In this document: piece by piece, positions 37,330 through 50,742 of the stretch
Position numbering within the stretch: position 1 is the stretch's first letter
Layout: the number at the start of each line of letters is the position of its first letter
Source of the DNA: Paramecium sonneborni
Lineage: Eukaryota; Ciliophora; Oligohymenophorea; Peniculida; Parameciidae
Assembly: GCA_905182985.1 (NCBI GenBank)
Contig: CAJJDN010000098.1
Span: 132,117 to 196,116 of the forward strand
DNA length: 64,000 nt
Direction: 5' to 3'
The notes under the pieces: generated by a model
What the model was told of the DNA's origin: nothing
Database searches by the model: none
The model's input: only the letters and a program-made list of their open reading frames with translations
Program-made: the position numbers and the translations under genes

Positions 37330-38237
37330 TCAAATTTTAAGGTAAAAGTATTATATATTCTTCTTCTTTTTTGTCACTTCTAATTTAATAACAGATTTTA
37401 TTTTCTCACCATTTGCATTAATAATAATTTTTTAGATTTATGAGAAAAGAATATCTATTATTAGATGCTACCACAGGTGCCTCAAAAGTGCTTCATCTTC
37501 TTTTCCATAATGTCTTGCATTTTAAGTAACAGTTATATGAGCTAATGGTTAAAAATCAGCTTCAATTACTGGAAACCAAAGTCTATCATCAATTTCAGGT
37601 TTTACAGGAATGATTCATTTTTTTATATATCCTTTTCTCCTTGCAAGAAATAAAAAAAATTGCTGTATCTAAATCAACTCTAGCTATTCGAATATCTACT
37701 AAGGAAACTTAATGAACATCTTTTGATCTGTTAACCAATTATTTCCAGATTAAATATAAATATTAACTATTTAATGTTGTCACAAGTTTGAATAATCTTT
37801 TGCCACTATTAATTGGCCTTCTACTAAGTCAAATATTATATCTATATCTTTTCTACCTAAACTTGATAAATAGTAAAAGATCTATATTATTTTAAATCCA
37901 CTCTATTATTCTTTTTTTTACCTTTCTTTAAATCTTTAGAATTAGAATCCTTTTAGAAAATAATTAGGGTCTAATTGCTCATCTGAATCTATTTTTACTG
38001 TAATATCATTATTAGAATCTATTCTAACCTTCACACGAATAAATTTGTTGAAGTACTATTCAATTGATCATTCCAATTAGGATCTAAACTTAGATTATAA
38101 TTGAAAAGCGTTTCTGACAATATAGAATTACAATCTTTTGTATTTACAATAAAATAAACAGTTAACCCGGTTATACCAGTTAAGGTAATTACTAATAGCA
38201 TTAAAGAATATATTATTGTTAATTTGACTTACACCAT
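37330..38237 (-). CDS. Single-pass membrane protein, uncharacterised
   Basis: ATG at 38237 opens MVQVKLTIIYSLMLLVITLT, a signal anchor or signal peptide that continues GITGLTVYFIVNTKDC. Downstream pieces read SETLFNYNLSLDPNWNDQLN, VRIDSNNDITVKIDS, FKIIQIFYYLSSLGRKDIDI, PVKPEIDDRLWFPVIEADFQ and a Lys-rich end at TGA 37330-37332. The pieces lie in different frames and short introns must join them, but I did not place them all. It starts 93 bp after the stop of the giant membrane protein on the same strand. No family was recognised. Confidence 0.55.
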
Positions 38238-39353
38238 CAGAAGATGGCTTTCTTATTTCATCAATCAGAAAATCATCATCAAAACTTGATATATAATTAA
38301 TAAATTAATATCTAAACATAGAGTCAATATCAATGATATTTATAATCCTCCTTTCCTTCATCTTAAAGTTTCTCTTAAGACATTTAAATTGAATTTTATC
38401 CATCACCATATAATAAACTCTATTCATCTCCTTCAGAACCAAACTCTTAATGTATCTAGTTTATTTTGTTGTTATATTCACTCTTTGTACGTTCAACACT
38501 AAAATTTATATTAATAAAATTACTATCTAAAGAATTATAATGGCTTTGTTTTATCTAATCTCCATTATTAGATTCCAAAATTAACAATTTTACTCAAGAC
38601 AGTCCATTCAAATCTGGCTTTTTGATTAAGTTTAGTTTAATTTACTAAATATGGTCTAAGACGAGGATTATTTTCAAGATGTGGTTATTTTTCTTTAATT
38701 TTTTCTCTAAGTTCATCAAGTTTTGGTCCAAATTCTTAAAGTTTTCCTTTAAAAAGATTATAAAAAAATAGAAGTAGGAAAACAGCATTTAAAAGTGCAA
38801 TAATAACATATCCTGCATAAGTAAGACCATAAAAGTTGATTTCAATAGTTCTATAAAGAAATACTCCGATAACTAGGGATAAAGATAATACAACAGTCGA
38901 TAATTAATCTAGATCATTGATTACTCTTAAATTGTATGGATTAAAATGAGTAGCAAGTCCATAATAAGCATAGACAACAAGAAATGATAGAATACCCTAT
39001 ATATATGAATAAAATATACTTTAACAGTGATTTCTTCTTAAAAGTAGCAAATAAGAACGCTAATTAAAGATCTATAAAATATTTTAAGGAATTCCCAATA
39101 ATATCTATTTCTTCTGTATTCATGATAAAAGAAACCCCATGATTGACTGAACCTAAAAGAATTCAATTTCATTTATTAAGCTCCTTAATAACAAACATAC
39201 CAAAAGATGAGAGGTATTATAAGAACCCATAAGAGTAATCCAGGAACTCCAAATCCTGCAATCCATTAATCATGTTTAAATGTGTCATATCTATATGATA
39301 CATTAGCCATAATATATTAATTGCCTGAAATTACTCTACTTGAAATCAACGTC
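38178..39353. repeat. First copy of identical 1176-bp direct repeat flanking an N
   Basis: Repeated exactly at 39355-40530 with the single N at 39354 between them. It spans the 3' end of the giant membrane gene and the first 60 bp of the following gene. This is the same signature as at 2503 and fits unmerged overlapping contig ends. Confidence 0.95.
38330..39353 (-). CDS. Assembly-duplicated 3' end of giant membrane protein
   Basis: This is the C-terminal coding part (last membrane segments, the tail FGPKLDELREKIKEKQPHLE and a 25-nt intron near the end) of the gene at 39507-47878, repeated because the contig ends were not merged. It is not a separate gene. Here its stop is TGA 38330-38332 and it is followed naturally by the next gene at 38237. 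Confidence 0.85.
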
Positions 39354-39354
39354 N
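39354..39354. other. Single-N assembly gap
   Basis: One N lies exactly between two identical 1176-bp segments, marking a contig join. Confidence 0.95.
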
Positions 39355-40530
39355 AGTTAAGGTAATTACTAATAGCATTAAAGAATATATTATTGTTAAT
39401 TTGACTTACACCATCAGAAGATGGCTTTCTTATTTCATCAATCAGAAAATCATCATCAAAACTTGATATATAATTAATAAATTAATATCTAAACATAGAG
39501 TCAATATCAATGATATTTATAATCCTCCTTTCCTTCATCTTAAAGTTTCTCTTAAGACATTTAAATTGAATTTTATCCATCACCATATAATAAACTCTAT
39601 TCATCTCCTTCAGAACCAAACTCTTAATGTATCTAGTTTATTTTGTTGTTATATTCACTCTTTGTACGTTCAACACTAAAATTTATATTAATAAAATTAC
39701 TATCTAAAGAATTATAATGGCTTTGTTTTATCTAATCTCCATTATTAGATTCCAAAATTAACAATTTTACTCAAGACAGTCCATTCAAATCTGGCTTTTT
39801 GATTAAGTTTAGTTTAATTTACTAAATATGGTCTAAGACGAGGATTATTTTCAAGATGTGGTTATTTTTCTTTAATTTTTTCTCTAAGTTCATCAAGTTT
39901 TGGTCCAAATTCTTAAAGTTTTCCTTTAAAAAGATTATAAAAAAATAGAAGTAGGAAAACAGCATTTAAAAGTGCAATAATAACATATCCTGCATAAGTA
40001 AGACCATAAAAGTTGATTTCAATAGTTCTATAAAGAAATACTCCGATAACTAGGGATAAAGATAATACAACAGTCGATAATTAATCTAGATCATTGATTA
40101 CTCTTAAATTGTATGGATTAAAATGAGTAGCAAGTCCATAATAAGCATAGACAACAAGAAATGATAGAATACCCTATATATATGAATAAAATATACTTTA
40201 ACAGTGATTTCTTCTTAAAAGTAGCAAATAAGAACGCTAATTAAAGATCTATAAAATATTTTAAGGAATTCCCAATAATATCTATTTCTTCTGTATTCAT
40301 GATAAAAGAAACCCCATGATTGACTGAACCTAAAAGAATTCAATTTCATTTATTAAGCTCCTTAATAACAAACATACCAAAAGATGAGAGGTATTATAAG
40401 AACCCATAAGAGTAATCCAGGAACTCCAAATCCTGCAATCCATTAATCATGTTTAAATGTGTCATATCTATATGATACATTAGCCATAATATATTAATTG
40501 CCTGAAATTACTCTACTTGAAATCAACGTC
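39355..40530. repeat. Second copy of identical 1176-bp direct repeat
   Basis: Matches 38178-39353 at an offset of 1177. Coding continues unbroken from this copy to the right into the rest of the giant gene, and from the first copy to the left into the next gene, so one copy suffices. Confidence 0.95.
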
Positions 40531-43500
40531 ATGAATTCCATGACATAATTAGGTTATAGAAAAACAAATAGATAAATGGCCATTGTATATATGTATTAGA
40601 TTTTGAATTACATTTTACCAGCTGCTACACTTGCAAAAATTATGATAAGCATCATAATAATGTAAATGGCTTACATAATTAAGGACCAAATAATACGGAA
40701 GTATATAAGATCAATTCCCCAAGTATCTTCAACCAAAAAGCAATCGAGTGAATTACCAATTGTTTTAGCAGGCATACTTACAGTATCAACTGAATCTACA
40801 GCTTCATTTGGTATTGCTATTTAAAATCCACTCAATATAGATAAAATTTAATTATGATTATTAAATATTTTCATCAAAACAGCTACATTTCCACTAGCTT
40901 TTTAAGATGAAGCCCAACCAAGGAGAGCAAAAATATCATAAAGAATACAGTTTTCCATTCTTTCTTAATTTGCCTTAACAGCAGAGATGGTTGAATGTAA
41001 AGTAACAATACTTAAAATTACAATCATAATAATATTTCTAGTTCTATCCTAACATGTACCACATTAATATTTAGCTGAATTACTATATTTAGTTTCCCAA
41101 AAAGTACCATAAATATCACATTCTTCACATAATGCTCCTATCATACCTTCATAACACAAATCATTTCCAACATTAAATCCACCAAAACAATTGACAGGTT
41201 TATTTTTGCACTTTTCAGGTAAATCATTTAAATGATCTGGCCTCCAAAATTAATTTTTGATACTTATAAGATTCATTCTGGTATAATTCATAGCAGTATC
41301 ATCAATTTATTTACAAATACCTTTATAAACAAGTACATATTATCCTGTAGGACATGGAGTACATGACCCTAATTATGGATTATATGCTTCACCACGATCA
41401 CATTCAACTGATCTAATTCTAGCTTATAAAATATAATCTGTATCAAATCCTAAGAGTTAAAAAGGATATTGATGATAATATCGAGGTATATTAACTAGTG
41501 AACTATTAAGTTGAATATCTAATGTAACATTTTAATATGGATCAAATAATATCTGTAAATTAGAATAAGAGAAGCCTTGTTAATCTAAATTAAAGATTCT
41601 CAGTGATTCTCCTTAAATAGTATTTGTAAGATTAGTAGTCATGTTTGATTAGGATTCAAATTAATATTTCATAACTTCATTATTCTGATTAAGAAATACT
41701 AATAAAACAGATTGATTTTCAAATGCTGACATTTCTTAACCACTCTTAATAACCAATGGATAATGAAGCCATTCTATCTTATCATTAATATAACTAGAAT
41801 GCTATAATTTTCCATTAATTAATATACCTAAATGACTAGGATATTCTGCTACATCATCACCAAATAAAGTTGCATAATTTTAAAGCATAGTATTAGATGT
41901 TTTACTATAATCATTAATTCCACTTTATTTAACTCTAATGGCTCCACCCATACTAGCATTATTTCTAAAAAAAACACTAGTTGCAATATTCAATCTTTAA
42001 TAAACAATTTTGCCACTTTTTTGTTAAGCTTCATAATGAATACAACCACCTTAACCAATTACTACAGATTAAGTACAATAACCATTAGTTATATTTGCAG
42101 TTAGACCATATATTGATATGGCACCACCATGAATAGCTCTAATGTCTTAAACATTCAATGAATCTACAATCAAATGAGCCATATGACTTGGTGAAGGAAC
42201 AGCGTAATTGTAATCACCAGGTGAATATTATTTTGCTTAAAGAAGACGTCTTCTACTTTTCAATCCTGTCTTTTTCAATATTGATTCCAGACTCAAAGAA
42301 GAACTAAATTATATACCAATTTAAGAATCTTCCTTTGCTAATATATCTGAATATTAATTTGATGAAACCATATAACAACCGTAGTAAGCTGCTTCAGAAT
42401 TCGAACATCTACAAACACTTAATTGAACAAGTTCTCTTTGTTCACTATTTGAAACTCTCATTACTTGTACCAATCCTCCATAGCATTCCTTACATTTTAC
42501 TCTATTAATAAAGATATTTTTCATTAGTAATGGAGTATTTTTGGTTATTTAATCAACTAGCATCAAAGCTGGATTTATGATATATTCAGGAAAATCAACA
42601 CGAGATTGTAATATTCTACAAATAGCATTTTACTCATTAGTTAATTATTAATCATTGCAACTAACAGTGACATTCATAGATGATATATTCCTAAATTAAA
42701 CAGAATCAATAAAAACTGGATTTACTAATGGCTCTATAACTTCGATGTATGGTCTATATGATAAAACACCATGTTATGATTCTAAGGTGTTGAACTTTAC
42801 AAGATTTGGATTACGAAGTGATATGAATCCATAGTAATAGAGTCCTTCACTATAACAATTCTGGATTTCTACTTATCCGTTATCTTATTCAAATGCAGCT
42901 AATCTCTTTATTAACATGAACTCCTCAATTATTTAAAAATTAGTTAGGTTACTGAAATAATCTAAAGCATTACTGTAATTCCCTGAAATTTTTAATCCAA
43001 TTAATGTAGTCTTTTAAATTTATAAAGTTCTCTCATCATATTTCACTTTTATTGATGTACCACTTAAACCATAACAATTTGAGATAATACTGTTTCTTAT
43101 AGTAAATTATTATTGCCTATCTGATGCAGTTACATAAATTCCACCACCATCAGCTCTTGCAATACAACCTTTTAAATCCATATTCTCTAAGAGCATGTTC
43201 AATTAAGAATAGGTTGAATCTACATAAATGCAACCTCCTCTTGAAACGACTGCACCATTCATTGGAGTAAATGCATTAACTATTGAACAACTATTGAAAT
43301 ATACTTCTCCTTCCTTCAAAGCTTTTACAAAGATTCCACCTCCAACTTTACCTGTAGAATTAGTAAATTATGAATTGAGCAAACGAATATTAAAACCTGC
43401 TAAAAACATATGTCCTCCTTCTGCTAAATCATTCATTTATTAAGAGAGTGGATTTTAATTAATAAATTTGCTTGAATCGAAATTACTATTAATCATTGTA

Positions 43501-46500
43501 ATATTTCTAGTAGTCTATCTACCACATTCTAAATACAATACAGCCCCAAAACCACTTACTTAGTTATTTTTCCAATAAGAATTCTATAGATTTAAAGTTC
43601 CTACCACACTTCTAATTAATAAGGTTGGATTACTTGGTCTTAGTGTTCCTTTTAGAAATGAAGCAGAATAATGTTTATTGTTATTGAAATTAAAGTTTTA
43701 GAGAGTGACTATTTATTCTTAAGTTGAATCAATTAATATGGCACTAGATGGAACTGCCAATACAGTAGTTGTAATAGTACAATATTGAACTCTTACATTT
43801 TCAATAATAATTTATTCATTAAAGTATTCACTACTAGTATTGTATACTAAATTATTCCAAGAGGATATTCCAATAAATGAATTATCTATTCCATTTAAAT
43901 TTGTTAATTCTAAATCTGTTATTTTAATCTTTCTATAAAAGTTATTCAAAAAAACACAATAATTGTTTCTAATACTTAATTAACTGTTTTACTTACATTT
44001 CAAATTTATAAATGTAATCTCTTAAACTTAATCTGTATAAAATATTGTTAGATCTGGATTTTAAATGCTCTAAAAATTCTAAATTTGTAAAGTATAGGAT
44101 TTATAAATTTGTATTGCTGCACTAGTGGCTGCTTCCCAAATTGTTTCATTAAAACCTTCTGATTTTATCTCTTAAATTACAATATTACTCATAGATATAT
44201 TGATTGGTAACTCATAATCATTTTTAATCGTATTTAATAACATAATACATGCAGGATATAAACAAGTAATTTAATTAAATTCTAAATCTTGAAAATTCAA
44301 AACCAAACCAGAATATTCAATATCATTTGGCTTTATTGTAAAAATATCAAATTAAGTTTCTACTATCTTACCAAAATAAGTAAATGTTGTATTATATACA
44401 TAAACTCTACTCATCTCTATTGTTGTTATATGAAACAAACTTGTGTAATTAACTCTACTATTAATCATTGTAAATCCATTTATTTTTACTTTCTACATTG
44501 TTTAAAAACTCACTATTCCCCTTGAATTATTGTATTCAGCATTATCCATTTATAAATTATCTATAATTATCATGCCTGTAGGCTTTTCTGTTAATTTAGT
44601 ACTTAGAAATGCTCCATCATTAATAAAATAACAATCTTTGAATTATACATTATTTATATATATCTTACTATTCCATTCAGGTGCTGTAACTAAATTCATA
44701 TCTAATAATTCAAATATTGCTTAATCTTCTACTGCAAAATCTTGAAATTTTACATCTTACAATTTTATATTCAAATATTTGAAACTTAAATTATCCTCAT
44801 AAACTAATCCAAAAGGCTTTGCTTAATATGACAAATCTGGACCCATTAAATAATTCTATGATTGAAATATTACATTTTTCATCGTTATACTATAAGTATT
44901 CAATAGTACCGTAAAAAATGGTTTATATTTCTTTAGCATTTAGGCTGTATCACTATATGGTGTTGTATATTCATTAGAATTATAATGTGATTCTGCTAAT
45001 CCATTATTTATTTTCACATTTTCTAATTCAAATTTAGATCCTTCATTTTTCAAAAACTCAAAACCAAAAGGTTTGTCATACCTTTCAATATTGTTGTAAA
45101 GATTCAATATATCTAAATCTTTTGCAGGCAATATTTCAATATCTTTGATACTCACTGAAGTAAAGTATTCAAAATATACAGTATTCATTATATACCACTA
45201 TATTCTTTGATCTTTTGGAATATTTTCAACACTTATTTTAAGTTCTAGATCTTTCAAGGCAAAAATATTTTTTTTTAAATTTGTTGAAATATAAGTGTCT
45301 TTTTAAAAGTAACATCGATTATTGTTTTAGTCAGCATTATATTTAAATATTAATTAAATTGTGAGTTTACTTAAAGATTTAGTATTGTATTCTTTTAATC
45401 TCGCAGTATCAATAAGAGGCAAAGGATTTTTAATATTCTCTAGAATCAGTGTAGTAGTTTTTTCTGTAATACTAGAATACTAAGAATTTATTCTCCATAC
45501 CGACTCATCATGAGGTAAGTTTTATATACAATCAGCATGAATAGTAATAGTGTCTTCATTTAAAACTGCTACATCTTTTGGAGTTGTACATCTTCCAATA
45601 TTAGTATCAAGTTCAGATTCATCATCACATTTGAATGCTAAATAAGAAAATCTAGTAAGGCTTGCATCAGATGGATCGAAATATTTATTTGAAGCTATCA
45701 GTTCGCTTGAATCTCTTTCTCGACAACCAATTGTGTTTGTTGGACAAGGTATGCAATCAGCTCCATCAAGAGAAGCAGATCTTGAGAATTCAAATAGTTT
45801 TGGTTCTGCTAAAGTTCCTTCAACACATAAATCACAATAACCTTTGGTTCCTTTTGCTTCAAACTTAGCACAATTACTTTTTCCTTTTTCACATATTCTT
45901 AAATCTAAATTAAGGAAAGGTCCTATACTATTATCTCCAGGATTACAAGCATAACAAAATGGTCCATATGTTTTAGGATCTTCATCATATTCATAAGCAT
46001 AATAATCAGTTCTATGTATGGTTTTAAGTGATAATTTATAACAATTTTAGCAATTTTTATTATCTGAACATGATTAACATGTACCATCTTTAGCATCAAC
46101 ATAATATCCATCTAAACATTTCAAGCATCTTACTTTAGCTCCATTTTTGACACAAGATTAACATAAGAAATCTTAAATTTATTACTAACAATCAAAAGTG
46201 CATTTCCATACTCCATCAGCTTCATCTTTAATAAGAGTGTATCCTGTATTACATGTTCTACAATGATAAAGATTAATTTAATCTTTATCAATTTCAAAAG
46301 TTAAACATCCGGTTGGAGGAACAGTTAAAATTGTTTAAACATCACAAGTTTTATCTTATTTTAAATAATATCCATTTTAACAGACAACACATTTTTGTAA
46401 AGATTATTCTTCTTTATCAAGTGGTTTAAAATCTGGATTTAAAGTAGAGAATGTAGAATCTCCACCATAATCTGGGTTTCCTTCTTTATGACATAATTTG

Positions 46501-47878
46501 CAATTTAATAAATTAGAACAATCCAGACAACCTGTTCCAACAGCCAAAAATGTTTATGTATAATCATCACATTCTCTACAACGAAATAGATAAGGAGCTT
46601 CTGCAGCTTCAATTTTAGAAATCATGTCTTATACATTTTCAACATAAACATCCGGTGGTTCTATAACTAAATTTTGAATACGAGTGGGACTATAAATTAA
46701 TTATTAGATTTACTATTAATTTTCACTTAGTGTATATGATACATATTCACATCTTCTACAATTAGTTCCACATCTTTTACATGATTTTCGATTAAGTGAT
46801 GGAATGAAAGTACTCTATGATGTACTTAGACAAACTGAACATCTTTAATCTATTCCATATGTTTTCCATAGAATTTCATAAAACTTTTAAGTTGGAGGAT
46901 TATTGTCTATATCATCTATATATAGTTCATCTTATAGTTAATTCAAAAGTTCTTAATTTGTTATGTCAAAATCAAAATTATTATATTTATCCCAAGGATC
47001 TTGATTTAAATTAACTAGATTCTTTCCATAATAACATTCACTACATCCAGAAAAACAAGCTATACAAAGGGTTTGCATTATATTTTTATTACTTTTAGTT
47101 CTGATACTTAATAAACTAAAACCTGCATTGCATATTAAGCATTTCTTTTTTGTTGTTACTATTACTTTACCTGCACTATCAATCTATCTAACTATGTTTA
47201 TTTAACATGATTAACAATTTTCTGGGCAAGAATCACATCCTTCTATTGCATCATTAAATGCATACCCTAAAAAATTATATATTTATTACCCTAAGTACAA
47301 GATATATAAGGATTATTCAAATCATATTAAAATTATTAAGAAACTGCAAAACAAGTTTAACTCTTTGATTTACAAAAATTAGAACATCCATCACACATTA
47401 TTGAATTAAACTAAATAAATTTATATAATACATCATCTTCTCCAGATTAAACTATATAAAATAATTATTTTGCTGGCCTATCTACTTTGTGAAATATTGA
47501 CTTCATCTCAGAAGATTTCTTTTTGTAATCATAAGTGCATAATCTATTTTAATCCCACGTTTGACTATTATCTATGCAATCACCACAATACAAATTATTC
47601 TCATCTTTATACCCTATGTAAGGACTAAATTACATTTAATTAATTTACCATTTTACACATATACGAGTACCCGCCTTTAATTCTAATTTTTCATTATCAC
47701 GAGGTAATGTAAATAAAAAATGTAAAGTTTCACATTATTAACAATTCCCCTTTTCAATATGCAAGCAATATTTAAACCTAGGTTTAAGTGGATCTGGATT
47801 TCCTGTTAGTGGATTTGAGGTTATTCCGAACACTAAATTCACGAACCCTAAAATAAGACTGACGCGGATAAAATTCAT
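39507..47878 (-). CDS. Giant cysteine-rich, beta-helix, multipass membrane protein
   Basis: ATG at 47878 opens a signal peptide (MNFIRVSLILGFVNLVFG). The first third is Cys-rich with repeated CX2C units (for example GYCDLCVEGT, DCIPCPTNTIGC) like the GCC2/GCC3 furin-type repeats of ciliate surface proteins. The middle third has repeated 'GG.I.V' turns and Asn/Ser-rich strands (RADGGGIYVTAS, MGGAIRVKQSG) typical of right-handed parallel beta-helix repeats. A short GCC block (GSCTPCPTGQYVLVYKGIC) follows, then about eight membrane segments (IIMIVILSIVTLHSTISAV, GFGVPGLLLWVLIIPLIFWY and others) and a cytosolic tail (FGPKLDELREKIKEKQPHLE). The whole is near 2,750 residues. Short introns occur, one of 25 nt near the 3' end; frame changes near 47300 were not resolved. 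Large families of this architecture are known in Paramecium and Tetrahymena; ligand and role are unknown. Confidence 0.8.
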
Positions 47879-48916
47879 TTTATTTAATTAATTATTCTTT
47901 AGATCATCAATATTAAAGGTCATATTCATATAATCTCATTAAATTATTAAGTCAATGCATAATTTTACAATCCCAGTAGGTTACTTTTATATTTGAATCG
48001 CTAAATACATTTTTAAGTCCTAATATTCTAATTCTTTCTTAATGTCGTTTTTCACTTTTATTAGATTTCATTAATATCATCATCAATTTCACATATTTTT
48101 TAATCACTTCAATGGAACCAATCAATTTTAACTATCTTTATTCATGATAATTCTAATCCCTATCCACTAAATAAACACTTTATACACTTTAACAATTTTT
48201 AATTATAATCAAATTTTTATTATATCAAATTTTCTAAAAAAAATAATTAATTAATAAAATTATATTTCAACTCTTATCATCAATCAAATCAGATTATCAA
48301 TAATCAAACCTTTTTTATCAACTTCAATTCTCCTAATAACAATTAAATTTATTTAAATTCTTATTTTGCAAACAAGAATTTCTAATTTCTATTTATATCT
48401 AAATTAAACTTAAATCTAAATAAACAAAATCATCATTCACATTTTTAATTTCTATTATGTTTATTAAGAATTATTCTCATTCAAAATTTATATTATTAAA
48501 TAATAATACTATTCTGACATAATTTTCACTCCATTCTCTTCCTTCACAATTATTATGGAAAGACTTATTTAAATATTATTTAAATCAATTTTTATTAGGC
48601 CGTTACTATTATTTACTTATTTTGATTTTTCTTAATAATCTTAAAGTTTCTATATTATTTTGGATAAATTTAATATAAACTTACATTCTTTAAGATTTCT
48701 GAATAAAAATTCGTATCAAAATTACACAAAGAATACTAATAAGAAATAACAATTATATTTATATTATTTAACATAATTTTACAAGTTATTTATAGAAATT
48801 CGATATAATTAAATTAATCTGCTAAAAGCACGATTATATTTTAATAGGATATCTAAGATCTAACATTAATATATAAATTTTTTGTGTATTTGATGCATTA
48901 ATATTAATTAATATAA
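47879..48916. other. Long AT-rich intergenic gap
   Basis: About 1 kb upstream of the giant membrane protein and downstream of the next minus-strand gene. It presumably holds the promoter. No gene or recognised element. Confidence 0.55.
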
Positions 48917-49470
48917 TCATGGATGCTGAAATGTATTAACATGAACCACTAAATTAGAGTACTATAGTTATAGTTACTCTTCAGCAATCTAATCCAAATT
49001 ATCGAATTCTCGAAATTACATACATTGAATTTGTTTTTTTTACATTGAAACACTTCTTAGTTTAATTCGATTTTTATGATTAATAAGTTTGCTTGCTTCT
49101 GATGTTCCTATTTATAGAAAACCTTCTTTCGTTGATTTAATATCCTCCTCATCAGTTTCATCTGATTTATCATTCTTTTATATTTAAACATTTATTTATT
49201 ATGGTCTTGGTTAGGTTTAATAAATATGAGGGTAATTACAAGGAGATAAATTTTCAGATCGCGTTTGTTGTTGAGGTAGCCTTTTACGATCTAATCGGTT
49301 TTTACTTGAATAAAAAAAAGAAAATATCATATAATAATATTAATCAATATTGTTGACCAAGATGTTATGAAATGACCTGATACCTATAAATTATAAAATC
49401 TTCATTTATTATTACTCTATTCATTTCTGGATTACTGTGTCAATTTAACGTTTTTTCCACTTCTCATCAT
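48917..49470 (-). CDS. Hydrophilic uncharacterised protein
   Basis: A minus frame of about 130 codons ends at TGA 48917-48919 and reads NRLDRKRLPQQQTRSENLSP, QKNDKSDETDEEDIKSTKEG, HKNRIKLRSVSMQKKQIQ and NLDQIAEEQLQLQYSNLVVH. The composition is hydrophilic and coding-like, unlike the opposite strand. A candidate start at 49470 (MMRSGKNVKLTQQSRNEQ) lies in another frame; a 32-nt GTAATAATAAATG...TAG intron could follow it, but a further junction is unresolved. No family was recognised. Confidence 0.5.
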
Positions 49471-50742
49471 TGAGATTTTAAGTTAATTGAGTTGAGCTAA
49501 AATTATAGAATGAATAATTGCTTTTTTAATAATAAACTTAACTAAAAGTAATAATAAAATAAAGGTTGATAATGGATTTCAAATTTTTAATAACTCATTT
49601 CTTAATCAAGGAATAAATGATGAACTTTAATGATATTTTTAATATAAAAAAATAGTATGAAAATGTTATTCTTTTTATTCGTTATAACATATTTCTTAAT
49701 AATTATTTGTGAATCTCATCAATTTTAGTTAATTGATATCTAATAATTATTGATATCTAATAATATAAGTATACATAAAAATATTATAAATACATAATGT
49801 AATTAATTCTCATAAAATTTTATTTTGTTTTATATATCTTTATTTTTATTAGTAGGTTGAAACATAAATAAAATGTAAGAATAATTATAATAAGCATTAC
49901 TAAATTTATTAGTTTTTCGCGTTTCTGTTAATTTTCAATTGATTCATAATGACTATAAAATAGAGAATTTATAACTATAAAATATTTTCATTTAAACCAA
50001 CCTTTGCATTCAGTATTTTTTATATTTTACCTAAGTAGTTGAAAGTATTGACAATTTTTCTTTTTGTTTTTTTAAAAAGTTTCAATCTTATCCTTTGAAT
50101 TCTAAATTTGTATGTAATACTTTAACATCTTATCATAATGTTTTGTTCATACTTTCTTTTGAGTATAATAACAAGAAGATTTTTGCTTTTCAATTTAAAG
50201 TATTTAATTCAAATCTATTAATATAAATAATCATTTTTTATATAATTTTTCTAGTTTCGTCTAAACATAGCCTATGAGTATGAATGCATTTATTATGATT
50301 ATATTTTTAATATTAAAAATTAGTAAAAAATATGATTCTTTATGTTAATCATTAACAATACAAAATACTCCAGTTTATAAAAGATGAAAGCAACCAAAAA
50401 AACCAGTAAATATATCCTACCTAAAAAGTAAACATTAAAACTCTGTTAGAAATTAAGTATAAAGAAAGGAATTCCTTAATGAATATTATAATTTATATAA
50501 AGTTGATAAAGTCTGATTTGAAAATAAAACTATCACAAAAATCGTTAATTTTCTTACAATTAAAAATAGATCTTCTGAAAATATTTTTGTTAGATTAAAA
50601 TTTATTTAACCAAATAAATTAAAATTAGTAAATAATATTTACACTCTTTATTTTGACTATTATTTTCTAATTATAATAAAGTATGTAAAATAATAGAATT
50701 ATTATAAATATTTTAATAGATTGCTATAAAAATAATTATGTT
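49471..50742. other. Long gap with a possible small plus-strand gene
   Basis: About 1.27 kb, mostly AT-rich. From ATG 50384 a plus frame reads MKATKKTSKYILPKKQTLKL, and a nearby frame reads LNEYYNLYKVDKV and IVNFLTIKNRSSENIFVRLK with one in-frame TGA between them. It could be a small basic protein gene with unplaced introns. The rest holds nothing I can support. Confidence 0.4.

Noticed and set aside
43228..43443. Plus-strand ORF opposite the giant membrane gene
   Set aside because: The minus strand is a long continuous coding frame with conserved-type beta-helix repeats, and this ORF is its shadow.
44289..45188. ORFs on both strands as separate small genes
   Set aside because: The minus one is a fragment of the giant gene, cut by TAA/TAG glutamine codons, and the plus one is its shadow.
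48899..49400. Plus-strand gene starting MDAEMYQHEPLN
   Set aside because: The opposite strand gives a hydrophilic, coding-like sequence, while the plus-strand reading is hydrophobic and irregular.
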